DNA of 64,000 nucleotides from Hymenobacter sp. DG01 (GTDB lineage Bacteria > Bacteroidota > Bacteroidia > Cytophagales > Hymenobacteraceae). A model generated the notes under the pieces. It was not told the origin of the DNA. It did not search any database and worked only from the letters and a program-made list of their open reading frames with translations. The position numbers and the translations under genes are program-made. The stretch lies in NCBI RefSeq assembly GCF_006352025.1, contig NZ_CP040936.1:930001-994000 (forward strand), given 5' to 3'. This document shows positions 22,657 through 32,500 of the stretch, piece by piece. Every line of letters starts with the position of its first letter. Positions within the stretch are counted from its first letter, which is position 1.

Positions 22657-23892
22657 TTACTCCGTTACTCTCTGCAGGATGCCCCGGGCGGCCCAGGCGC
22701 CGGTGCTGAAGCAGCCCTGCAGCAGATAGCCACCGGTAGGAGCTTCCCAGTCCAGCATTTCGCCGGCCACGAAAACACCCGGCCGGCGCCGTAGCATCAG
22801 GTGTTCATTAACCTCGGGCCAGGCAATGCCGCCGGCCGTGCTGATGGCTTCATCCAGGGGCCGCAGGCCCGCAACTGGCAGGGGCAGGTGGGTGAGCAGA
22901 TAAGCCAGCTCCGGGGCCGTGGTCGGTAACTGGGGCGGGCCTACCTCCCGCAGCAGCGTTGGGGTGGGCGGCCCCAGCTTCAGTGCCTCGCCCAGAAATG
23001 AAGCCAGAGACTTGCCTGCCCGCCGCCGGACCAGCTTTTCAATTAGTTGGGCCTCCGTCAGGTCGGGTTTGAGGTTTAGCAGCAGGGTAGCTGGCGGGCC
23101 GGCGGCCAGGGCCTCGCGCAGGGCAGGTGTCAGGGCGTACACGGGTGTGCCTTCCAGGCCGTAATCGGTAAGCATTAACTCGCCGCGCACCACCAGGGAG
23201 CCACACTGCAGCGCTATGTTTTTGAGGGGCTGCCGTCCGACTTTCTCCCGAAAAAAAGCTGACCACGCTACTTCCGCGCCGCAGTTACTCGGCATGAACG
23301 GCACAGTTTCGACTCCTATAGCCTGCAGTGCAGCCGTCCAGCTGCCATCGGAGCCGGTTTTGATCCAGCTGGCGCCGCCCAGGGCCAGCAGCGTAGCCGC
23401 GGGGCGCACCACAGTTTCCTGCCCCGTCGCTTCGTCGCGGATGCGCAGGCCTTCCCCGGCGAAGCCCAGCCAGCGGTGGCGGGTTTTCAGTGCTACGCCC
23501 AGGGTTTGCAGGCGGGCCAGCCAGGCCCGCAGCAGCTGGGCCGGCTTGTGCTCATCGGTGGGAAAAACCCGGCCGCTGGTGCCCACAAATGTGCCGATGC
23601 CCAGCTGCTCGGCCCAGGTGCGCAGGTCGGCCGCCGAGAAATGCTGCAAATAGCGCGTAAATTCCGGCCTGCGAACGGCGTACCGGTTGGCAAAAACCTC
23701 GAGCGGCTCACTGTTGGTCAGGTTGAAGCCCCCGTGGCCAGCCACCAGAAATTTACGTCCTACCGTGGCCTGCGCCTCGTACACTGTTACGCGGCAGCCG
23801 GCCTCGGCCAGGTGCTGGGCCGCCAGCAGGCCGGCGGGTCCGCCGCCTACCACGGCTACCCACGGCGCACCAGAATCAGGGGGTATTTGCAT
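22657..23892 (-). CDS. NAD(P)/FAD-dependent oxidoreductase, HI0933-like flavoprotein (TIGR03862 type)
   Basis: From ATG 23892 the product is 411 aa. The N-terminus has a Rossmann FAD-binding motif VAVVGGGPAGLLAAQHLAEA, then VGRKFLVAGHGGFNLTNSEP, the family hallmark. The C-terminus has GIAWPEVNEHLMLRRRPGVF and AGEMLDWEAPTGGYLLQG, a second FAD-contacting site. Members are uncharacterised flavoproteins, some annotated as BaiN-like or aminoacetone oxidases. A second, distantly related member lies at 44600-45871. A TACCTTTG promoter box ends 4 bp before the ATG, which suggests a leaderless or very short-leader transcript. The extended frame to 23946 was rejected because it lies upstream of this box. 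Confidence 0.85.
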   Translation of the reverse strand: MQIPPDSGAPWVAVVGGGPAGLLAAQHLAEAGCRVTVYEAQATVGRKFLVAGHGGFNLTNSEPLEVFANRYAVRRPEFTRYLQHFSAADLRTWAEQLGIGTFVGTSGRVFPTDEHKPAQLLRAWLARLQTLGVALKTRHRWLGFAGEGLRIRDEATGQETVVRPAATLLALGGASWIKTGSDGSWTAALQAIGVETVPFMPSNCGAEVAWSAFFREKVGRQPLKNIALQCGSLVVRGELMLTDYGLEGTPVYALTPALREALAAGPPATLLLNLKPDLTEAQLIEKLVRRRAGKSLASFLGEALKLGPPTPTLLREVGPPQLPTTAPELAYLLTHLPLPVAGLRPLDEAISTAGGIAWPEVNEHLMLRRRPGVFVAGEMLDWEAPTGGYLLQGCFSTGAWAARGILQRVTE

Positions 23893-23896
23893 GCCG

Positions 23897-23904
23897 CAAA
23901 GGTA
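23897..23904 (-). promoter_or_regulatory. Bacteroidota -7 box TACCTTTG next to the start codon
   Basis: The minus strand reads TACCTTTG then four bases then ATG (23892). It fits the TAnnTTTG consensus. No clear -33 TTG was seen. The spacing implies little or no 5' leader. Confidence 0.5.
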
Positions 23905-24050
23905 GAGGACTGGCACCAGAGCAGAGGTAGGCCGTGGCCCGACCAACGGCGGTTTACGCCGAGCCTACCTATCTTCAATATCCGAAAGCCCGGGCTGCTG
24001 CGCTGATTTAGCGCGCCTGACAGGGTCAAAGTTGGGCTTATAACTTCTGT

Positions 24051-25238
24051 ATGGGTTCGTATTCCATTTTGATTGGCCTCAGTTTAGCGGTCATCCTTTC
24101 CTACCTCTTCGATCTGGCTGCACGGGCCACCAAAGTGCCTTCTGTGCTGATGCTGCTGCTCACCGGTATTGCCTTGCGCCAGGCCGCCGACTACACCGAT
24201 TTTGTGCTGCAGATCCCGAAGGTGGTGCTGGAAATATTCGGTATCATCGGGCTGATTATGATTGTGCTGGAAGGGGCCCTCGACCTGAAAATCAGCCGGG
24301 ACAAGGCCCCGCTGATTCGGCGCTCCTTTCTGGCCGCGGCCCTGATTCTGGTGGTGCAGGCCGTGGTCATTGCCATGATCCTGCACTTCTGGCTGCGGGT
24401 AAACTTTCAGAGCTGCCTGGTAAATGCCATTCCGCTGGCCGTTATCAGCTCGGCTATTGCCATTCCCAGCGTGGCCGGTTTGTGGGGCGAAAAGCAGGAG
24501 TTTATCATCTACGAAAGCACGTTTTCCGACATTCTGGGCATCATGTTCTTCAACTTTGCCCTGCAGGACAACTTCGCCCAGGGCATGTCCGTCGTGACTT
24601 TTGGGCGCGACGTGGTGGCGGTGGTCATCGTGGCCGTGCTCAGTACGATGGCTCTGATATTTCTGCTCGACCGGATTCGGCTGCACGTCAAGTTCTTCCT
24701 GATTCTGGCCTTCCTGATTCTGCTCTACAGCGTGGCCAAGAAGCTGCACCTTTCTTCCTTGGTACTGGTGCTGGTGTTCGGGTTGGCTGTAAACAACGCC
24801 GAGCACTTCCTAAAAGGGCGCCTGCGCCGCTGGTTCCGGCCTGAGCGCCTGCAGGAAGAAGTACACCAGCTGCGCAGCATCACGGCCGAGTCGGCATTCC
24901 TGATCCGCACGTTCTTCTTTTTGCTGTTCGGTTTCAGCATCACTCTCAGCAGCCTGCTCAGCGCCCAGCTGCTGCTGCAGGGGGTGCTGATTGTAGCGGC
25001 CCTGACGGCCATTCGCTATTTCTACCTGCGCTACATTGCCCGCACCGACCTGATTCCGGAGCTGTTTATCGCGCCCAAAGGCCTTATCACGGTCTTGCTG
25101 TTCTACAGCATTCCGCAACGACACCTAATTGGCGAGGTCAGCGAAAACATCCTTTTCGTAGTTATTCTGCTGACCGGTACTCTGATGATGGTGGGCCTGC
25201 TGCTGTCCCGACAAGAGCCGGAAATTGGGGAGTACTAG
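24051..25238 (+). CDS. Cation:proton antiporter (CPA family)
   Basis: A 395-aa integral membrane protein with about 11-12 hydrophobic helices, typical of Na+(K+)/H+ exchangers. Helix 1 is SILIGLSLAVILSYLFDLAA; the segment IGLIMIVLEGALDLKI resembles the conserved helix of CPA1/CPA2 proteins and AVISSAIAIPSVAGL the helix that carries the ion-binding residues. The exact ion cannot be judged. There is no C-terminal TrkA-N domain. It stands alone, followed by a large hairpin repeat, and converges with the ClC gene. Confidence 0.8.
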   Translation: MGSYSILIGLSLAVILSYLFDLAARATKVPSVLMLLLTGIALRQAADYTDFVLQIPKVVLEIFGIIGLIMIVLEGALDLKISRDKAPLIRRSFLAAALILVVQAVVIAMILHFWLRVNFQSCLVNAIPLAVISSAIAIPSVAGLWGEKQEFIIYESTFSDILGIMFFNFALQDNFAQGMSVVTFGRDVVAVVIVAVLSTMALIFLLDRIRLHVKFFLILAFLILLYSVAKKLHLSSLVLVLVFGLAVNNAEHFLKGRLRRWFRPERLQEEVHQLRSITAESAFLIRTFFFLLFGFSITLSSLLSAQLLLQGVLIVAALTAIRYFYLRYIARTDLIPELFIAPKGLITVLLFYSIPQRHLIGEVSENILFVVILLTGTLMMVGLLLSRQEPEIGEY

Positions 25239-25273
25239 GTGAAATAGAGAAATGGTGAGTGAATGAGTGCGTT

Positions 25274-25426
25274 GTCATGGCGAGCAGCGCAAAGCCATCC
25301 GTCCTGACCAAAGCCCTACCCCCTGAAATATGACAAGCCCTTGACGCTACCATACGTCAAGGGCTTGTCACTTTATTAGGCTTGTCACAGGCAGAGGACG
25401 GATGGCTTCGCTCCACTCGTCATGAC
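25274..25426. repeat. REP-like nested inverted repeat
   Basis: Outer arms at about 25274-25306 and 25395-25426 are imperfect inverted copies (GTCATGGCGAG...AAGCCATCCGTCCT against AGGACGGATGGCTT...CTCGTCATGAC). Inside is a perfect 16-bp stem, TGACAAGCCCTTGACG (25331-25346) and CGTCAAGGGCTTGTCA (25355-25370). It lies between convergent genes and can also end transcription. The GTCAT start and hairpin form match the other three such elements in the window. Confidence 0.75.
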
Positions 25427-25437
25427 AATTCACCTCA

Positions 25438-27222
25438 TCAAATTTCGCTTTCCTTGATTAGCTGGCGGCGGTAGTTGGCCAGGATGGTGGACTTGAGCAG
25501 GAAGCCGAGGTAGCGGTCATCGAGGCTGAGAACGGGGAGGGCCCAGGCGTCGAGCTGCTCCATGCAGCGCAGGGTATCCAGCAGGGTATCGTCGGGGCGG
25601 ACGATGGCCGGCGGGGCGCTCATCAGGTCGCGCACGCGGGTGGTGTTGTAGTGCTCATCGTCGAAGAGGGCGTCGCGCACCGTGTCCAGGCTCACGATGC
25701 CATGCAGGTGGCCATCAGCATCTACCACCGGAAACAGGTTGCGGGTAGCGTGGCGGAAGGTTTGCACCAGCTCGCCCAGGGTATCGTCGGGGCGGACGGG
25801 TAGGAAGTCGGTCTGAATCAGAGAAGCCACGTCCAGCTGGGCCAGCAGGCCCCGGTCGCGGTCCTGGTTCACGTACACGCCCTTCTGTACCAGCTTGCGG
25901 GTATACACGGAGTAGGGCTCGAAGTAGCGCGTGATGAGGTAGGAGCCCGAGGTGACTACCATTAGAGGTACGAATAGGGCGTAGCCACCCGTAATTTCGG
26001 CAATAAGGAAGATGCCGGTGAGGGGCGCGTGCACCACGCCGGCCAGCGTGCCGGCCATGCCCAGCACAATAAAGTGGACTTCAGAAATAGGGTAGAGGCC
26101 GCTCATATTGATCAGGCGGGCAAACACGAAGCCACACAGCGCCCCGGCAAACAGCGAAGAGCCAAACATGCCCCCGTTGCCACCCGAGCCGATGGTGATG
26201 GTAGTGGCTACCACTTTCAGCAGCATACTGCCCGCCGCCACCAGCAGCACCAGCCACACGCTCTGCTCCTGAAACACATCGAACAAGGACCCGTTCACGA
26301 GCTGCTCGGCCCGGCCCCCCAGCAGCAGCTGCACGATGTTGTAGCCCTCGCCGTAGAGCGGCGGAAATAGAAATACCAGTCCGCCCAGGGCAAGGCCTCC
26401 CAGCAGCACCTTCCGAAGCGTGCCCGGTATTTGCTCGAAATACTTGTCGGCCCAGAAATACACCCGGATCATGTACACCGACAGCAGGGCGGTAAACACG
26501 GCCAGCATCAGGTAGAGCGGCACCGCATCAACGGGCCAGGAGGTGGTAATCAGCACGAAGGGCTGGCCCGCATACAGGGCCTTCGACACTACCGTGGCCG
26601 TAGCAGAAGAAATCAGCAAGGGCACGAAATAAGCCGCCGACAGCTCGGAGAGAATTACCTCCACGGCGAACAGCACCCCCGCAATGGGCGAGTTGAAGAT
26701 GGCCGCTACCCCCGCTGCCGCCCCGCAACCCGTAAGCAGGCGCCGCTCGCGCCGGCCAATGCGCAGCACCCGCGACGTGTTGGAGCCAATAGCCGAACCC
26801 GTAACGGAAATAGGCGCCTCCAGACCAGCCGAGCCCCCAAACGTCACCGTCAGGAACGAGGAGACCAGCTGGGAGTACAGCTTACTGCGCGGTACCACGC
26901 TGCCCTGGCGGGCAATGTTGTAAATAATCGGCCCAATGCCCCGGCCCAGGTTGCCATCGAGGAAGTACCGGGTAAACAGCACCGTGAGGGCAATACCGAT
27001 GATAGGATAGAAAGAGCTGGTAAACACCTGATACTGCCCAGGAACCCAGGCATTCAGCATCTTCTGGGTGTCGTGCACGAGGGTTTTGAGCAGCACCGCC
27101 GCCAGCCCGGCCAGCAGCCCCACCACCATACTCACCAGAATAAGGTACACCCGGTCGCTGATGTGGCGCAGACGCCAAAGGAGCAACGGGCGTAACAACC
27201 GGTGTATGGTGTTTTGGGCCAT
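25438..27222 (-). CDS. ClC-type chloride channel/antiporter with C-terminal CBS pair
   Basis: From ATG 27222 the product is 594 aa. Residues 1-430 form the ClC membrane domain, with the selectivity/gating segment GGSAGLEAPISVTGSAIGS (a variant of GxEGP keeping the gating Glu), GCGAAAGVAAIFNSPIAGVLF, and GSGGNGGMFGSSLFAGALCG. Residues about 460-590 are two CBS domains (PVRPDDTLGELVQTFRHATR; SAPPAIVRPDDTLLDTLRCM) that sense nucleotides in homologues. The protein should move chloride or exchange it for protons in the inner membrane. The upstream TTG at 27228 was not used. It is preceded by a second hairpin repeat shared with mscS. Confidence 0.92.
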   Translation of the reverse strand: MAQNTIHRLLRPLLLWRLRHISDRVYLILVSMVVGLLAGLAAVLLKTLVHDTQKMLNAWVPGQYQVFTSSFYPIIGIALTVLFTRYFLDGNLGRGIGPIIYNIARQGSVVPRSKLYSQLVSSFLTVTFGGSAGLEAPISVTGSAIGSNTSRVLRIGRRERRLLTGCGAAAGVAAIFNSPIAGVLFAVEVILSELSAAYFVPLLISSATATVVSKALYAGQPFVLITTSWPVDAVPLYLMLAVFTALLSVYMIRVYFWADKYFEQIPGTLRKVLLGGLALGGLVFLFPPLYGEGYNIVQLLLGGRAEQLVNGSLFDVFQEQSVWLVLLVAAGSMLLKVVATTITIGSGGNGGMFGSSLFAGALCGFVFARLINMSGLYPISEVHFIVLGMAGTLAGVVHAPLTGIFLIAEITGGYALFVPLMVVTSGSYLITRYFEPYSVYTRKLVQKGVYVNQDRDRGLLAQLDVASLIQTDFLPVRPDDTLGELVQTFRHATRNLFPVVDADGHLHGIVSLDTVRDALFDDEHYNTTRVRDLMSAPPAIVRPDDTLLDTLRCMEQLDAWALPVLSLDDRYLGFLLKSTILANYRRQLIKESEI

Positions 27223-27278
27223 AGGCAAAGATGGTAAAAATGTAAGATGGTGAGCTAAAAAGGGGGTAAAGTGAGCTT

Positions 27279-27388
27279 GACGTTCTGGTGGTGCTGGGCG
27301 TAGCGAAGGACCTTATCACGCCTGAATGAGCCGTTTTTAGAAGAACGTACAGCCGTAATAAGGTCCTTCGCTACGCTCAGGATGACGT
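27279..27388. repeat. REP-like inverted repeat with AAGGACCTTAT core
   Basis: The left arm includes CGTAGCGAAGGACCTTATCA (27300-27319) and the right arm GTAATAAGGTCCTTCGCTAC (27355-27374) in inverse orientation, extending to ...AGGATGACGT. The reverse complement of the right arm begins GTCATCCTGAGCGTAGCGAA. Located between the ClC and MscS genes. Confidence 0.7.
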
Positions 27389-27419
27389 ACCCTTCGCTCA
27401 CAAGGTCACTATTTCCACG

Positions 27420-28250
27420 CTATTGACCCAGACCGGGCACACCAAGGCCGGCCCCAACCAGCTCCTGCTTCACCTCCTGCATCACGCGACTCTTAAGCTG
27501 CAGCACCCCGCGACGATAATCATCGGAGTCGGCCCAGAAGTACACGCGCAGGTCGGCGGTGGTGTCACCCGCTTTTTCCAGGTTGATGTAGGGCGCGCGG
27601 GGCGTCTGCTGAATGTCGGGGATGGTGCGCAGGTAGTTGAGAATGATGTTGATGGCCTGGTCGGGGGTAGCATCCGGGCCCAGGTCCACGGTCACGAGGA
27701 ACTCCTGGCGCAGGTTGCCGTCGCGGGTGTAATTGATCAGGGGCTCTTTGAGCACCAGGGAGTTGGGTAGGAAAATGTGCTTGCCATCGAAGGTGCGCAT
27801 GAGGGTAGTGCGCAGGTTCAGGGCCTCCACGTGCCCAATCAGCCCTTTGATTTCAACGGTATCGTTGATGTGGAAAGGGCGGTTGAAGGCCAGAATGACG
27901 CCGGCCAGAAAGTTCTCGGCAATATCCTTGAAGGCAAACCCCACGATAAACGCCGAAACGCCCGCCGCCCCCACCAGGCTGCCCACAATGCCCGAAAAGC
28001 CCAGCACGTTTAAGGCAATCATCAAACCCAGCAGCACCATGGCCCACTTGCTGAGCCGGGCCAGGAAGTCGGGCAGGAGGGGGTCGTGGGAGCGGCGCCG
28101 GAGCCGGCCGCCCAGCAAAGCACTCACGCGGTTGGCAATAAAAATGGCCACTACCAGCAAGATAATGGCAATTAAAAGCTTGGGCAGCACATACAGAAAC
28201 TGCTGCCAGTAAGAGGAAAGTACGCGGTTTAAATCCTGAATCATGTGCAT
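27420..28250 (-). CDS. mscS: Small-conductance mechanosensitive channel (MscS family)
   Basis: A 276-aa protein of minimal MscS form. Three membrane helices: FLYVLPKLLIAIILLVVAIF, LSKWAMVLLGLMIALNVLGF, and the pore helix GSLVGAAGVSAFIVGFAFKD with Gly/Ala packing. The beta domain follows: NFLAGVILAFNRPFHINDTV, EIKGLIGHVEALNLRTTLMR, then IFLPNSLVLKEPLINYTRDG. The C-terminal alpha/beta domain is short. It should release solutes on osmotic down-shock. Starts at 28250 and 28244 are both ATG; the first is reported. Confidence 0.92.
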   Translation of the reverse strand: MHMIQDLNRVLSSYWQQFLYVLPKLLIAIILLVVAIFIANRVSALLGGRLRRRSHDPLLPDFLARLSKWAMVLLGLMIALNVLGFSGIVGSLVGAAGVSAFIVGFAFKDIAENFLAGVILAFNRPFHINDTVEIKGLIGHVEALNLRTTLMRTFDGKHIFLPNSLVLKEPLINYTRDGNLRQEFLVTVDLGPDATPDQAINIILNYLRTIPDIQQTPRAPYINLEKAGDTTADLRVYFWADSDDYRRGVLQLKSRVMQEVKQELVGAGLGVPGLGQ

Positions 28251-28281
28251 AGAAAAGCGGCGCTCAATGGGCTAAAACAGA

Positions 28282-28309
28282 AGCCCCGCGACCAGGAGGC
28301 CGTCGGGGC
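28282..28309 (-). terminator. Terminator hairpin
   Basis: AGCCCCG (28282-28288) and CGGGGCT (28303-28309) pair. On the minus strand the hairpin is followed by TCTGTTTT. It lies after the 132-aa membrane protein gene. Confidence 0.45.
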
Positions 28310-28351
28310 TAAGTAGGGGTTATACGCGCGGAGTAGGGGGTAGGGTTGGCC

Positions 28352-28750
28352 TCAGGCGAAGGCCGGGCGGTTCATCCAGCGCCAGAACACCAGCCCGCCC
28401 AGGGTGTAGGCCACCACATCCAGCGGGTCGGCGGTCATGCGTGGGTTGAAGCGTGGCATGATCAGCTCAAACCACACCGCCACCACAATCCAGCTGGCTA
28501 TAATCCAGGAGGTAGGGAGCACAAAAGCGGGCTGCCGGAAGTAGAAGCGGCGCATCAGCCAGAGGACCATCGTCAGCTGCAGGGGTAGGGCTAGTAGGTC
28601 GGCTAGGTGGGAATTAATAAAGGTGGGCAGGCGCCCGATGGGCCAGTAACGGTTGATGCACGCAACAGCGTACAGCCCTACCCCCGTCAGAAACAGCGGA
28701 TGCCGCAGCTCGGCGGGCCACCTCACCCGGCCAGGACGGTGACCAGCCAC
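28352..28750 (-). CDS. Small integral membrane protein (unknown)
   Basis: A 132-aa protein with about four hydrophobic segments (HPLFLTGVGLYAVACI; LPLQLTMVLWLM; TSWIIASWIVVAVWFELI; VVAYTLGGLVFWRWM). Not placed in a known family. Its start overlaps the end of the zinc-ribbon gene by 28 bp on the same strand, indicating co-transcription. An internal start cannot be excluded, since the first 12 residues are Arg-rich and lie in the overlap. Confidence 0.65.
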   Translation of the reverse strand: MAGHRPGRVRWPAELRHPLFLTGVGLYAVACINRYWPIGRLPTFINSHLADLLALPLQLTMVLWLMRRFYFRQPAFVLPTSWIIASWIVVAVWFELIMPRFNPRMTADPLDVVAYTLGGLVFWRWMNRPAFA

Positions 28751-29013
28751 ACCATAAAAGCCATGATGGCCGCAAAGGCCAGCTGCCCACCCCGGATGAT
28801 GTACTTGAAAAAGCGCACCACCGGCCCATCCTCGGGCTTGATTTCGATCAGCATGACCGATGCCAGGGGCTGCTCCGACAGCTTTTGCCGGGCTTCCTCA
28901 CTAGCCACCCGGTAGGGCTCTAGAACCTGCCCGCAGTGCTGGCACAGGTCGGTAGGCTGCTGGTTCCATTCGGTCCAGTGGCCGCAGTGCGGGCATTTTT
29001 TGGTGGCTGTCAT
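28723..29013 (-). CDS. Zinc-ribbon, single-helix membrane protein
   Basis: A 96-aa protein. The N-terminus has KCPHCGHWTEWNQQPTDLCQ with a second pair CQHCG, a rubredoxin-like zinc ribbon (CxxC-x14-CxxC). The C-terminus is a single hydrophobic helix (LAFAAIMAFMVWLVTVLAG). It forms an operon with the 132-aa membrane gene and starts 16 bp after the deaminase gene ends. Role unknown. Confidence 0.75.
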   Translation of the reverse strand: MTATKKCPHCGHWTEWNQQPTDLCQHCGQVLEPYRVASEEARQKLSEQPLASVMLIEIKPEDGPVVRFFKYIIRGGQLAFAAIMAFMVWLVTVLAG

Positions 29014-29029
29014 ACTTCTGCGGGCTTGT

Positions 29030-29464
29030 TTACAGCTCCATGATATCCTCGTTCCAGAGCGTCGGCTCCGCCTGGATAAAGTCCTGCATCATCTGCACGC
29101 ACTCCGGCAGGTTCAGCACTTCCACTTCTACGCCATGCGACTCCAGAAACTCCCTGGACTCACCGAAGGTCTGATCTTCCCCTACTACCACCTTCGGAAT
29201 CTTGAACTGTACGATGGTGCCGGCGCACATGTAGCACGGCATCAGGGTGGTGTACAGCACGGTGTCGCGGTAGGAGCGTTGGCGGCCGGCGTTGAACAGC
29301 GCGTCCATTTCGCCATGCTTGATGGGGTTATCCTCCTGCACCCGCTTGTTGCGGCCACGGCTCACAATCTCGTCGCCCCGGCGCAGCACTGAGCCAATCG
29401 GAATACCGCCTTCTTTGCGTCCCTGAAGTGCCTCTTCAATGGCGGCCTGCATGAATTTGTCCAT
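29030..29464 (-). CDS. Nucleoside/cytosine deaminase (Fcy1-like)
   Basis: A 144-aa zinc-dependent deaminase. His50-Gly-Glu52 (PIKHGEMDAL) and PCYMC (Cys77, Cys80) form the zinc site and general base. Length, the EGGIPIGSVL segment and the C-terminal WNEDIMEL closely match yeast cytosine deaminase Fcy1 (WFEDIGE), more than tRNA adenosine deaminase TadA. It probably converts cytosine to uracil for salvage. It heads an operon-like run with the two small membrane genes. Confidence 0.85.
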   Translation of the reverse strand: MDKFMQAAIEEALQGRKEGGIPIGSVLRRGDEIVSRGRNKRVQEDNPIKHGEMDALFNAGRQRSYRDTVLYTTLMPCYMCAGTIVQFKIPKVVVGEDQTFGESREFLESHGVEVEVLNLPECVQMMQDFIQAEPTLWNEDIMEL

Positions 29465-29505
29465 AAGTCAAGTTTAAATGTAGATGCAAGGTAGAACGCC
29501 TAGCT

Positions 29506-29583
29506 GTCATTCCGACCGCAGGGAGGAATCTGGGTTCACCATTCAAGGGTTTAACCCAGATTCCTCCCTGCGGTCGGAATGAC
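29506..29583. repeat. REP-like perfect 31-bp inverted repeat
   Basis: GTCATTCCGACCGCAGGGAG at 29506 begins a 31-bp arm ending at 29536; the exact reverse complement occupies 29553-29583, with a 16-nt loop. It separates the deaminase start from the end of the AddB-like gene on the same strand and may also terminate the latter. Confidence 0.85.
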
Positions 29584-29587
29584 ACCA

Positions 29588-32500
29588 TTACCTCGCACAA
29601 ATGCTGCGGTAGGGGCAATACTGGCACTTATCCTGGTCATCGGTTTTGCGGATGGGCTCTTCGGGGTCGAGGATGCGGTTGACGAGCTGGCTAAGTAGTT
29701 GTTCGCTGTGCTGGACGAAATCCTGGCCGTCGGCGGTCAGGAAGCTCATGTCGGCTGACATGGGGCCGGCGCTGAGGTTACGCAGGGAAATAATAGCGGC
29801 ATCGGCAGCGGGGCGGCCCTGCTGAGCCAGCAGGAAGCGGTAGAGCCAAAGCTGACGCACCTTGTCGGCGGCGGGGGTAGCATCGGTGAGCAGGCGCTGC
29901 ACCGCCTCGGCGGGGCCTTCGCCCCGCTTGAGCAGCTGCAGGTGGTACTTCTCCACCATGCCGGTTTTATAGTCCACTACCCGCAGGCGGCCATCCGGAA
30001 ACTGATCCACCCGGTCGGCCTTGCCGAGCAGGCGCACCGGCAGCTTCTCGCCGCTGGGCAGAGGCACGAACACGGTGGCATGTAACTCCTCTTCCAGCCC
30101 CTGAATCTGGAGCGGCAAGGTATCGGGCTGTTCCAGCAGGCTTTCCAGGTAGCGGCGCACCAACTGCCCGGCCACCTGGCCCAGTACGTGGTTCAGGCCC
30201 TCGTCGGCGCGGGCGTGGCGGCCCTCTTCCTCCTTGCGTAGGGCCTTGGCTATCATGACCGGGGCCAGCTTCACCAGGCCCGGAATATCGGCGGCGGTGA
30301 GCGGCGGGGCCTGCGCATTCACCATCTGGCGCCGGATGGTCTGGGCAAAAGGCGTCAGCAGCTCTTCCAGGGCCTCGTGCACTACCGTTCCAAACCCATC
30401 GGGGCCAAGGGCTTCCTCTACCTCATCGTTTTCACGAAAGCGCGCTACCCGCTGGAAGTAGAACTGCAGGTTGCAGTTCAGATACTGGTTCAGGGCGGTG
30501 GGCGAGAGGCCTTTATCCAGCACTTCCCGCAGAGCCAGCAGCATGCCGGCATCCTTTTCCAGCACCAGGGCCGTCGTCTCGTCGGAGGCTTCCAGGGCAG
30601 AGGCTCCGGCGTGCTGAGGGGGTAGGGTTTCTTCCGCTTCAGGGGCGGTTACCGTGAGGTCCCGTAGCACAAGGCCGGGGTTCTGTACGGCTAGGTCGTT
30701 TTCAATCTGCAGCAGAAAGCGGCTTCGTTCCCCGGTGCGGGTCCCCTCGGCGCCGGGCAGAATGTGGAGCAGATCTACCTGGCGGGCGCGCTGCAAAAGC
30801 CGCCAGAACTGGTGGGCCGTGGCCGATTCATGATCGGCATAGGTGGGGAGCTGAAACGTGGTGAGCACGTCGTAAGGAAACAGGGAGCTGTGGCGCTTAG
30901 GGGCCGGCAGCACGTTCTCGTTGCAGCTCAGAATGATGATGTGGTCGAAGTCGAGGGCACGAGTTTCCAGCAAACCCATCACCTGCACATCGGCAATGGG
31001 CTCCCCGCTGAAGGGTAGGCGGGTAGCCTTCATCTGCTCATACAGGAACCGCCGGAACGAGCGCACCGACAGCCGCTGCTCCCGGCAGTCAAACACCGAA
31101 TCAAGCCGCTTAACTAGGGTGAAGAACAGGTAGAGGTACTCCGCCTCAATGGCCGAGTGCTGGTCCTGGTAGGCCTGTTTGAGCAGGTTGATGAGGGTGT
31201 AGCACGCCGCAATAATGTCGTCGCAGTTATTCCAGGTGGCAAACAGGGCCTGCAGCAGCTCGTGGCCGCGGCCCAGCTCCACCAGCTCCTCGGCGGGCAG
31301 CAGCACGGCGTGGCGCTTCACAATGGCCCGGCAGACTTTATCGAGCAGGCCATGGTACTGGGTGTTTTCCTGCTTATCGAGCCAGTGCTGGTAGCGGCGC
31401 AGAAACGGGTGCTGCAGCAGCTTGCTGACGGCCAAATGATGGTAGCGCGGAATGCCGTAGCCGGTTTCCGGCGAGCCTTCCCGCACGCCCGTCAGGTGCA
31501 CCTCAAACAGCAGATCCACCAGATTGAACAGGGGCGTACTCTGGAAGTTGAGGCCCATGGTGACGTTGTACTCCGGCACGGCATCGAGGGGTAGGCCGTG
31601 AAGCACCGGCAGCAGCAGGGTTTCATCGGGCAGCACTACCGCTACCTTGGCGTTGGGGTTCAGCTGCCGCGACTCGGCCAGCAGCTGCCCGGCCACTTTG
31701 CCCTGCATAGAGGCGTTGGCCACGCCCACAAACCGCACCTCCCGGGGCAGGCCGCGCAGCAGCTCGGCGGGCCCACCGAAGTTCTCCCAGGGCAAATCGA
31801 ACAAGTCCTGATACTCGCGCAGGTGCTGGCCGGCCCGGTTAGGCGAGCCGCGCTCCAGGTAAAAGGCATCGGCGTCGAAAAACACCTCCGCCCGGTGAGC
31901 CTTGCGCAGCAGCCGAATCAGCTTTTCCTCGGCCTTCGAGAGCAGACCCAGACCGATGAATACGTGCTGGGGTAAATCCTCGCCTTTCTCCAATTTATCC
32001 TGCACCCGGTTTACGGCCAGTCGGTAGGCCAGGCCGGGGTAGGCGAGGTGGTTCTGCTCCATGCGCCGGCGCAGACGACGGTACACCTTCTCCAGGTCGT
32101 CCCAGAAGCGGAAGTAAGCGGCCGTGGTGCTCTGGGGGGCAGGCTCGGCGCCCAGTTCCCACCGCTCCAGGGCCTTGGCCTGGCTCAGGTATTCAAAGAT
32201 TTTCTTGGGCGAAGCCAGGTTCTGATCGAGGCTGGAAAAGTCCTGCACCAGCAGGCCCGACCACCCCACAAACTGGTCGAAATCCAGCTTGGGGTCGATG
32301 TCGCGCAGAATCTCAAACAGTAAGAGCTGCAGGGCAATGGGCTCCTCTACCTGCACGCCGGCCAGCTCCACCATGTAGTCTTCCATGGCCGCGATGCGCG
32401 GGCTCCAGAGGGCTACCCCCGCTTCGGCCGCCAGGCTCAGCTCGTTCTGCAGGTACACCACTGCCCGCCGGGTCGGCACCACCACCACCAAATCCGACAA